From: an uncultured Clostridia bacterium | Lineage (GTDB): Bacteria > Bacillota > Clostridia > Oscillospirales > Acutalibacteraceae | DNA length: 10,545 nt | NCBI GenBank assembly: GCA_937895645.1 | Contig: CALBKQ010000015.1 | Span: forward strand, 1-10,545 | Reading direction: 5' to 3' | Notes under the pieces: model-generated | What the model was told of the DNA's origin: nothing | Seen by the model: the letters and a program-made list of their open reading frames with translations, nothing else | Database searches by the model: none | Shown here: positions 5,073 to 10,545 of the stretch, one piece after another | How positions within the stretch are numbered: position 1 is the stretch's first letter | Layout of the letters: each line of letters begins with the position of its first letter | Program-made: the position numbers and the translations under genes

Positions 5073-5101
5073 TTGACTTTATCTCTTGTAAATTTTATAA
5101 T
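5073..5101 (+). promoter_or_regulatory. Sigma-A promoter of the RING-MurT-GatD-like operon
   Basis: -35 TTGACT at 5073-5078, 17-bp spacer, -10 TATAAT at 5096-5101. Transcription should start near 5108, leaving a leader of about 18 nt that holds only the ribosome binding site. No operator-like dyad is evident, so expression may be constitutive. Confidence 0.85.
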
Positions 5102-5125
5102 TATTTACAGAAAGGTGAGATATTT

Positions 5126-5665
5126 ATGGCAAACCTTATATGTGCAAAGTGTAATCAGCCAATCGATGAAGAAAATATGGTTGAATGTCCTTTTTGCTGG
5201 GAAATCTATCACAAAGAGTGTTGGGAAGATACTGAAAACTGTGTAACTTGTAACAAGTATAATCCTATTTACGAAATAGCTCAGGCGCAAAAAGAACATG
5301 AAACTGAAACCCAACAAAGTGAAAAACAAGAACTTAAAGACAACAACAATACTGTTGAAGACGAAGATTTTACAGAAATAGTCAACCTAGAAACACCATC
5401 TTCACCCGTTGCAAACTCTGTACTTTTAGCGTCAATTATATTGTTGATTTCAGGTGTTGCAGGTGGCACAGCATTGGTAATTCATTTTGCGTTTTCTACG
5501 CTGCTTCGTGCGTATGTAGGTGTTATTGGCGGACTGGCTCTGGCAGGTTTTGGAGTTGGCTTGGCACTTGTGGTAAGAGGTATTGCAGAAATGGTAAACA
5601 ACTCACAGAAAAATGCCTATTACTTATCAAAACTAGTTGAAAAGCAGAAAGAAAAGGACGAATAA
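5126..5665 (+). CDS. Prokaryotic RING finger-like membrane protein (179 aa)
   Basis: Function unknown. The start is ATG at 5126, after AAAGGTGAG (5111-5119). Residues 6-42 hold eight ordered metal ligands: Cys6, Cys9, Cys21, Cys24, His29, Cys32, Cys39 and Cys42, a C4HC3 cross-brace pattern. The core CPFCWEIYHKECW resembles the Prok-RING_1 family. Residues 52-95 are an acidic, polar linker. Residues 97-120 and 128-152 are two hydrophobic helices, the second Gly/Ala-rich (GVIGGLALAGFGVGLALVV). A basic-acidic tail ends the protein. It is the first gene of the operon, with 1 nt between its stop and the Mur ligase start. The zinc module may recruit a partner to the membrane; there is no sign of ubiquitin-like components nearby. 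The zinc-binding assignment is strong, the role open. Confidence 0.82.
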   Translation: MANLICAKCNQPIDEENMVECPFCWEIYHKECWEDTENCVTCNKYNPIYEIAQAQKEHETETQQSEKQELKDNNNTVEDEDFTEIVNLETPSSPVANSVLLASIILLISGVAGGTALVIHFAFSTLLRAYVGVIGGLALAGFGVGLALVVRGIAEMVNNSQKNAYYLSKLVEKQKEKDE

Positions 5666-5666
5666 A

Positions 5667-7043
5667 ATGGATAAATTAAGATTTTTAATTGCTTTAATTG
5701 TGGGCAAGGTGTCAATATTCTTGCTTGATAAAATTTTTAAGAGAGGTACAAATCTTCCGGGCGAAATTATGCTTAAAATCTGTCCTGACGCACTCTCTCG
5801 TTTCACTATGCCAAAAACTACTGTGTGCGTAACAGGTACAAATGGTAAAACAGGTACATCAAATTTGCTTACACATATAATCCGTAATAGCGGAAAAACT
5901 GTTGTAAACAATTCAAAAGGCTCAAATATGGCGCCTGGTCTTGTAACCGCACTTGCTACGGAATGTACATTAGGTGGTAAAGTAACTGCTGATGTTGCTG
6001 TTTTGGAAGTTGACGAGCGTTCGTCTCAGTTTATCTATACAAAATTTGTGCCTGATTACATTCTTTGCACAAACCTTTTCCGTGACTCAATTATGCGTAA
6101 TGGTCACAGTGGATTTATTTTCGATAAAATCAATGATTATTTAGACGAAAAAACTACACTTGTTCTTAACGGTAATGACGGTATTTCAGGACTTTTAGGT
6201 GAAAACAAGTGTAATCGAGTGTTCTTTTCTGTAAACAAAACTGAAAAAAGCACAGACATTTGTGAAGACACAGTTTGTGACCTTATTGCTTGTCCAAAAT
6301 GTAATCACAAGTTAGATTATGAGTTTTATCACTACAATCATATTGGTGTGCCAAAGTGTAATTTCTGTGGATTTATGATGCCTGAAAGCACATATTTTGC
6401 AAGTGACGTTGATTTTGAAAACGGTACTTTTGTATTCAATGGTGACAAGGGTGAAAGTCTAGCTTTACCATATCAAAAGGGTAATTTCTTCAATGTTTTC
6501 AACATTACAGGAGCGTGTGCTATCTGTCGTCTTATGGGAATTGATATTGATATAATTGCAAACAGTATTGAAGATTTGTCATCAAAAACAGGACGTTTTC
6601 AAGAAAATAAATTTGGTGGAGTAGAAGTTGTTTCAATGCTCTCAAAAAACCAGAATCCAATCTCTTGCTCACAAAGTCTGAAATACCTTGACAGTACTGA
6701 AAAGGATAAAGATGTAGTGCTTTTGATTACTGACAGTAATGATAAAGTTCATGGTCACGAAGATATTTCATGGCTTTATGATACTGACTTTGCACCACTT
6801 ACTAGTGACAAAATCAGGAATATTTATATTGGTGGTTCACGTTGTTACGATTTGGCGCAGTGCCTTGAAATTAAGGGGCTTGACACATCTAAATTCGTTC
6901 TTTTTGAAAACTATGACGAGTTGGCAAAAGAGGTTAGCAACAACGCAAGTAGTGACAGAAATATTGTGATTTATTTTGAACTTTATGCTACAAGCGTAGT
7001 CGCAAAAATCAAAAACGCATTGAAAGAAAAGGGGGACAAGTAA
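5667..7043 (+). CDS. murT: MurT-type Mur ligase, lipid II isoglutaminyl synthase subunit-like (458 aa)
   Basis: MurT with GatD amidates the D-Glu of lipid II to D-isoglutamine, using ATP. The start is ATG at 5667, with AAGGA (5653-5657) upstream; an in-frame start at 5637 would overlap the RING gene and lacks a site. Residues 1-40 resemble the MurT N-terminus. Residues 56-62 are the P-loop (TGTNGKT). EVDE (114-117) and TNLFRD (135-140) are Mur ligase motifs. Cys209, Cys212, Cys231 and Cys234 form the zinc ribbon specific to MurT. The C-terminal domain keeps the DISWLYDTDF motif (366-375) that contains the catalytic Asp region of MurT. Divergent points are KNQNPISCSQSL where relatives read KNPAGFNQ, and RDSIMRNGH where they read RDQLDRYGE. 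With its unusual partner, it may be a paralogue with another substrate, so the symbol names the family rather than a proven role. Confidence 0.85.
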   Translation: MDKLRFLIALIVGKVSIFLLDKIFKRGTNLPGEIMLKICPDALSRFTMPKTTVCVTGTNGKTGTSNLLTHIIRNSGKTVVNNSKGSNMAPGLVTALATECTLGGKVTADVAVLEVDERSSQFIYTKFVPDYILCTNLFRDSIMRNGHSGFIFDKINDYLDEKTTLVLNGNDGISGLLGENKCNRVFFSVNKTEKSTDICEDTVCDLIACPKCNHKLDYEFYHYNHIGVPKCNFCGFMMPESTYFASDVDFENGTFVFNGDKGESLALPYQKGNFFNVFNITGACAICRLMGIDIDIIANSIEDLSSKTGRFQENKFGGVEVVSMLSKNQNPISCSQSLKYLDSTEKDKDVVLLITDSNDKVHGHEDISWLYDTDFAPLTSDKIRNIYIGGSRCYDLAQCLEIKGLDTSKFVLFENYDELAKEVSNNASSDRNIVIYFELYATSVVAKIKNALKEKGDK

Positions 7044-7045
7044 TT

Positions 7046-7753
7046 ATGAAAAAATTTGTAATTGAAGTGCTTTACCCCGAATACAATAACCTTTATGGTG
7101 ACCGTGGAAATGCCGAATATCTTAAAAAGAAACTGACTCTTGCAGATTATGAAGTTGAATTTGTAGAAACATCACTTTTTGACGAGCCAAAATTCATAAA
7201 TGAAAATGTTGATATTTTGATTATTGGACCTTGTCAGGAAAAACATCAGCTTATAGAAATCGAAACTCTTAAAAAGTATCGTGAACAAATAGAAAATCGT
7301 ATTGAAAGTGACGGAGTAATCCTTGCAACAGGCAACGCTTTCGAGATTTTTGGCGACTATATTGAAGATACGAAAGGTGAAAAACACGATTGCCTTAATT
7401 TCTTCCCATACTACGCAAAACAGTTTTCACGACTTCGCTATAATGATTGTAGTGTAGGCGAGTTTGATGGTATGCAGATTACTGGTTTCAAAAATCTTTT
7501 AAGCCACTCTTACGGTGAAAATCCTTGCCCGTTCCTTACAATGAAAAGGGGTGCAGGTATGAATAAAGAAACCGAAATCGAAGGTGTTCATAAAAATAAT
7601 CTTTTCGCAACATATCACACAGGACCACTTCTCCCACTCAACCCACAATTTGCAGATTATTTAATTAAATTGGTGGATAATGAGTATGTAGGAGTAGAGT
7701 TAAAATACGAAACAAAAGCATACGAAAATCGTGTAAAAGAATTGCTGAAATAA
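7046..7753 (+). CDS. GatD-like glutamine amidotransferase with degenerate active site (235 aa)
   Basis: GatD is the class I glutaminase partner that feeds ammonia to MurT. The gene lies 2 nt after the MurT-type gene, with GGGGG (7031-7035) as ribosome binding site. The N-terminus VLYPEYNNLYGDRGNAEYL matches GatD (LYPD.LNLYGDRGN), and YHTGPLLPLNPQFADYLI matches the C-terminal motif. Two changes stand out. The nucleophile elbow, normally A-x-C-G-G-y-Q-l-L-G, reads ATGNAFEIFG (94-103), with Gly96 at the Cys position. The catalytic His of TYLHGPLL is replaced by Thr192, with a His one residue earlier (191). The GGGQD loop reads GPCQE (61-65), putting a Cys at 63. The frame is intact and the fold motifs are kept. 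It is therefore probably an expressed non-glutaminase or altered enzyme rather than a pseudogene. Confidence 0.8.
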   Translation: MKKFVIEVLYPEYNNLYGDRGNAEYLKKKLTLADYEVEFVETSLFDEPKFINENVDILIIGPCQEKHQLIEIETLKKYREQIENRIESDGVILATGNAFEIFGDYIEDTKGEKHDCLNFFPYYAKQFSRLRYNDCSVGEFDGMQITGFKNLLSHSYGENPCPFLTMKRGAGMNKETEIEGVHKNNLFATYHTGPLLPLNPQFADYLIKLVDNEYVGVELKYETKAYENRVKELLK

Positions 7754-7765
7754 TAATCAATATAG

Positions 7766-7793
7766 GGGACGCTAACAGCGTCCCGCTTTTTTT
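7766..7793 (+). terminator. Intrinsic terminator after the GatD-like gene
   Basis: GGGACGC (7766-7772), loop TAACA, GCGTCCC (7778-7784), then GC and seven T. It ends the RING-MurT-GatD-like operon. Confidence 0.92.
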
Positions 7794-7804
7794 GTGTAAA
7801 TCCC

Positions 7805-7833
7805 TTGACAAATCTGTCTACATAGTGTAGACT
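7805..7833 (+). promoter_or_regulatory. Sigma-A promoter of the blaI-blaR1-like operon
   Basis: -35 TTGACA at 7805-7810, 17-bp spacer, -10 TAGACT at 7828-7833. The -10 lies inside the first TGTAGAC dyad, so repressor binding would exclude RNA polymerase. Confidence 0.75.
7816..7832 (+). promoter_or_regulatory. BlaI/MecI-type operator 1
   Basis: GTCTACA-TAG-TGTAGAC is a perfect dyad with 7-bp arms and contains the TACA/TGTA core typical of BlaI, MecI and CopY-like repressor sites. It covers the spacer and -10 of the promoter for the repressor gene, which implies autoregulation. Confidence 0.8.
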
Positions 7834-7839
7834 AAAGTT

Positions 7840-7856
7840 GACGACAAGATGTAGAC
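7840..7856 (+). promoter_or_regulatory. BlaI/MecI-type operator 2 (imperfect)
   Basis: GACGACA-AGA-TGTAGAC has the same arm length and spacing as operator 1, with five of seven left-arm positions kept. Its centre is 24 bp from that of operator 1 and just upstream of the ribosome binding site. Tandem sites of this kind are common for BlaI dimers. Confidence 0.65.
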
Positions 7857-7872
7857 AAAAGGAGGAATTTAT

Positions 7873-8235
7873 ATGAATGAAATAAAATTAGGCGCAGTTG
7901 AGGCTCGTTTTGCTGATATTATCTGGAATAATGCTCCAATTTCAACAGCAAAATTAGTGAAAATCTGCGAAAAAGAGTTGAAGTGGAAACGCACTACCAC
8001 ATATACTGTGCTTAAAAGACTATCTGAACGAGGTTTTTTCAAAAACGATAATTCTGTGGTTGTTCCCTTGATTTCCCGTGATGAGTTTTATTCTATGCAA
8101 AGCGAAAAATTTGTTGAAGAAACTTTCAGTGGCTCGTTACCTGCTTTTCTTGCTGCGTTTACATCAAGAAAAAGTCTGAAACCGGAGGAAATTGCAGAAC
8201 TTCGCCGCATTGTAGATGAATACGAGGAGGGTTGA
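7873..8235 (+). CDS. BlaI/MecI-family transcriptional repressor (120 aa)
   Basis: This dimeric winged-helix repressor is inactivated by proteolysis when its BlaR1-type partner senses a signal. The start is ATG at 7873, with AAAAGGAGG (7857-7865) 7 nt upstream. Residues 5-70 form the winged helix, with the family signature KWKRTTTYTVLKRLSERGFF (37-56) as recognition helix and wing start. Residues 75-120 form the dimerisation part. The site cut in staphylococcal BlaI (Asn-Phe before a charged helix) corresponds to Ala95-Phe96 in FLAAFTSRKSL. The cleavage residue may therefore differ; this alignment was made by eye. Length is normal for the family. It probably represses its own operon through the two dyads upstream. 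The sensor gene begins 2 nt after its stop. Confidence 0.92.
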   Translation: MNEIKLGAVEARFADIIWNNAPISTAKLVKICEKELKWKRTTTYTVLKRLSERGFFKNDNSVVVPLISRDEFYSMQSEKFVEETFSGSLPAFLAAFTSRKSLKPEEIAELRRIVDEYEEG

Positions 8236-8237
8236 TT

Positions 8238-10418
8238 ATGGAAAATGTATTTCTTGAACTTTTTAATATGAGTATTACTGCCTCGTGGCTTATACTTGCA
8301 GTTGTATTATTTAGATTTGTTTTCAAAAAAGCACCAAAAGCATTTCGTGTGGTTATGTGGGGATTAGTAGCCTTTCGGCTTGTATGTCCGTTTTCATTTG
8401 AGAGTGTGTTGAGTATTATTCCTACCACAGAAACATTGTCGCCACAACTGGTTCATTCTAATTCAAGTGTTGAGGTAAGTGGTTCAAAAATACTTGATTA
8501 TGTTGGTAATAATCCTGTATTTTATGAGTTAGGCATTAAAAATGGCAGTGTTGTTTTTAATGAAATCGGAGCACCTGACTGTGATTTTATAAATCCATTA
8601 CTTATCATTACATATATCGCCTCAATTATATGGATTGTTGGTATGGCAATAATGCTTTTATATACCGCTATCAGTTATCTGCGAATTGTTAAAAAAGTAA
8701 GAGAGGCAACACCTCTTAAAGAAAATATATGGATTTGCGATAGCATTTCAACACCATTTATTTTAGGTGTTGTTAAGCCTAGAATTTTTATACCATCATC
8801 AATGAATGGTGAAGATTTGAAATTTGTAATTGCACACGAAAAAGCACATATCAAACGAGGTGACCATTTGTGGAAACCGTTGGGCTTTATGCTGTTAACA
8901 GTCTATTGGTTTAATCCTTTACTTTGGGTTGCATATATTCTTCTTTGTCGCGATATTGAACTTGCCTGTGATGAAAAGGTAATTAAGCAAATGGGTGTAG
9001 AAATCAAAAAATCATATTCTGAAGCACTCATAAATTGCAGTGTATCGCGAAAAATGGTTTCTGCTTGTCCTTTGGCATTTAGTGAAACAGGTGTAAAAGG
9101 CAGAATAAAATCTGTACTTAATTACAAAAAACCTGCTTTCTGGGTAATTGTTGTTGCAATTATTTCGGCTATTGCAATTACAATTTGCTTTATGACTAAT
9201 CCTAAGACTAATGATGGCCCAGTTGAATTGCTACCAAAAGAATATGTCAATAATCCATATGGCATAAAAAATGTAACAACCGGCTCTGAATATGAGGGAG
9301 TTTCAATAGAACCTATAACAATATCTATGGTGGGAGACACAAGATATATCAATTTGCTTTGGGAAAATCAGACTGACAAACCGGCACTTTTTGGTGAACC
9401 TAGTTTTATTTACCGAAAAGACGGTAACAAGTGGGTTGAATACAAACTGCCTGAAAATTATGCTTGGAATAGTATTGGATATCTGCTGAATCCAAAAGAT
9501 ACAACAACCCATAAATACAATTACAACGGTTATGAAGAGTTTGAAACAGGTGAATACCGATTTGTGACAGATTTTAGTTTTGACGAAAATCCTCAGGAAA
9601 ATTATAAAGTTTGGATTGAGTTTGAGTTGGTAGGTATCAACGTAGATAGTGACGCTTACATACCAATTGACCTTGTCTGTGATAGCGGTGTGTTCTCTTT
9701 CGTTCAGACTGCTGACATTGCCCCAACATTTTATGTAACAGAAAACATGGAACTCACCACCGTTTATGGTAATGGGTTGCTTTTTGAAAGAGGAACACTC
9801 GAGAAAATCACTCTTAATATTGAAAATTGGGACTCAAGATTTTCTTCGGCAGATTGGAGTGAGGGTTACTCTTGTTCTCAAATCAGAAACAACAATAAAA
9901 ATGCTTGGCAATTAAAAGTGGATAACGGTGAAGATGATATTTCAATTCTTTTTATGTTGCTGGAGCAAAATGATGGCACATATTTTATGGCGCAGGGAAT
10001 GTATAATTATAACAACATAAATCCTGCCAACAAAGATGACTCTTTAATAAGGTGGTTATATCTTGTTGGTAAAAATGCCACATCAAGTGCGGTAGGTGGA
10101 GTGAATCCTTACATTGAAATACTTGAATATTCTCATCAAGGAAGCAATGATTTTGCTAAAATTTCATTGAATACCACAACAAAAAGATTTTCGTTTTCAT
10201 ATTCATTGTTTAGTAGTTATTTGCCAAGTGGGACTTATGAAGAATACGACGAATATATTATTATGAAAACTGATGATGGTAAAAACACATATACATTCAA
10301 AAAAGTTGGTGACAAACTGATTCTTGATGCGTTCCAATCTTCTCCACTACCATCATATAAGTATTCAACTGGTGGAAAAGAAGAACCTTGTTTGACCAAT
10401 GGCGCAGTATTTCAATAA
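8238..10418 (+). CDS. BlaR1-type M56 membrane metalloprotease sensor with novel extracellular domain (726 aa)
   Basis: This is the signal-transducing partner of the BlaI-type repressor. The start is ATG at 8238, chosen because GAGGAGG (8224-8230) lies 7 nt upstream; a TTG at 8232 directly abuts that site. Residues 1-320 are the M56 part. Membrane segments lie at about 12-29, 38-58, 119-145, 214-236 and 300-318. The zinc site HEKAH is at 200-204, followed by RDIELACDEKV (238-248) with the third ligand. Instead of a penicillin-binding domain (no STxK motif is seen), residues 330-726 are beta-rich. Residues 353-464 look like a bacterial Ig-like domain. A middle region (490-612) is not recognised. 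Residues 637-699 have the FSFSYSLFSSYLPSGTY and TYTFKKVGDKLILDA pattern common at the ends of clostridial BlaR1 relatives. It likely senses an envelope-active compound other than a covalently bound beta-lactam. Confidence 0.9.
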   Translation: MENVFLELFNMSITASWLILAVVLFRFVFKKAPKAFRVVMWGLVAFRLVCPFSFESVLSIIPTTETLSPQLVHSNSSVEVSGSKILDYVGNNPVFYELGIKNGSVVFNEIGAPDCDFINPLLIITYIASIIWIVGMAIMLLYTAISYLRIVKKVREATPLKENIWICDSISTPFILGVVKPRIFIPSSMNGEDLKFVIAHEKAHIKRGDHLWKPLGFMLLTVYWFNPLLWVAYILLCRDIELACDEKVIKQMGVEIKKSYSEALINCSVSRKMVSACPLAFSETGVKGRIKSVLNYKKPAFWVIVVAIISAIAITICFMTNPKTNDGPVELLPKEYVNNPYGIKNVTTGSEYEGVSIEPITISMVGDTRYINLLWENQTDKPALFGEPSFIYRKDGNKWVEYKLPENYAWNSIGYLLNPKDTTTHKYNYNGYEEFETGEYRFVTDFSFDENPQENYKVWIEFELVGINVDSDAYIPIDLVCDSGVFSFVQTADIAPTFYVTENMELTTVYGNGLLFERGTLEKITLNIENWDSRFSSADWSEGYSCSQIRNNNKNAWQLKVDNGEDDISILFMLLEQNDGTYFMAQGMYNYNNINPANKDDSLIRWLYLVGKNATSSAVGGVNPYIEILEYSHQGSNDFAKISLNTTTKRFSFSYSLFSSYLPSGTYEEYDEYIIMKTDDGKNTYTFKKVGDKLILDAFQSSPLPSYKYSTGGKEEPCLTNGAVFQ

Positions 10419-10490
10419 TTGATACAATTTTACAAACTCAAATTAGTTGAAACGTCCTTATAAATACAAAATACAACAAAATTTTTACTG

Positions 10491-10540
10491 AAATACACAA
10501 GATATTGTAATTTTTATATTGTAATATCTTGTGTTTTTTG
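10491..10540 (+). terminator. Long hairpin terminator after the blaR1-like gene
   Basis: ACACAAGATATT (10495-10506) pairs perfectly with AATATCTTGTGT (10523-10534). Four more pairs including two G-U follow, around an AU-rich loop, and a run of six T (10534-10539) comes after. The A-rich stretch before the left arm is short, so it is best as a plus-strand terminator. The rest of 10419-10490 holds nothing else I can recognise. Confidence 0.8.
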
Positions 10541-10545
10541 TTATA

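Noticed and set aside
7046..7753. GatD-like gene as a pseudogene
   Set aside because: The frame is full length with a good ribosome binding site, is coupled to the ligase gene, and keeps fold-defining motifs at both ends; only active-site positions differ.
1..10545. CRISPR arrays, tRNA or rRNA genes, insertion sequences
   Set aside because: No regularly spaced repeats, cloverleaf-like segments with CCA ends, rRNA-like stretches or transposase frames were seen on either strand.

Overview
The window looks like chromosome from a low-GC, Gram-positive member of the Clostridia, possibly a gut Oscillospirales/Ruminococcaceae-type organism. The reasons are AT-rich intergenic DNA, strong AGGAGG-type ribosome binding sites, TTG starts, near-consensus sigma-A promoters, a Firmicute-type LexA box, a MurT/GatD-like pair and a BlaI/BlaR1-like pair. 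The family-level placement is inference.

Layout, left to right. (1) 1-218, minus strand: the 5' end of rimP, with a good promoter and a leader hairpin capped by a GNRA tetraloop. (2) 409-594, minus strand: a small acidic-tailed protein of unknown function. (3) 799-1503, plus strand: an exported, extremely acidic protein with a C-terminal hydrophobic anchor, its own promoter and a terminator. (4) 1580-5062, plus strand: a compact, apparently self-contained SOS-controlled lysis cassette. A near-perfect extended -10 promoter is followed by a perfect 14-bp LexA box, then by a long intrinsic terminator in the leader. Six tightly packed genes follow: a sigma-region-4-like HTH protein, a small coiled-coil protein, a baseplate/fibre protein with collagen-like repeats, a GH25 endolysin, an XhlA-like protein and a Hol44-like holin. 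The cassette ends in a strong terminator. No capsid, terminase, portal, integrase or replication gene accompanies it here. (5) 5073-7793, plus strand: a three-gene operon for a RING-finger-like membrane protein, a MurT-type Mur ligase and a GatD-like amidotransferase. The GatD-like protein appears to have lost its catalytic Cys and to have its His displaced. (6) 7805-10539, plus strand: a BlaI-type repressor and a BlaR1-type membrane metalloprotease sensor. Two TGTAGAC dyads lie at the promoter, and the sensor domain is not penicillin-binding. A long hairpin terminator closes the window.

How the parts may work together. In region 4, DNA damage would lift LexA repression. Full expression of the lysis genes would then need read-through of the leader terminator, giving a two-lock control of cell lysis; the same promoter could instead make a short SOS-induced RNA. 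Regions 5 and 6 both relate to the cell envelope: possible peptidoglycan precursor modification in region 5, and envelope or antibiotic stress sensing in region 6. Nothing in the sequence shows that they are co-regulated.

The items most worth a second look are the leader terminator directly after the LexA box, the isolated lysis cassette with a fibre protein, and the RING-MurT-GatD-like operon with a degenerate glutaminase active site.
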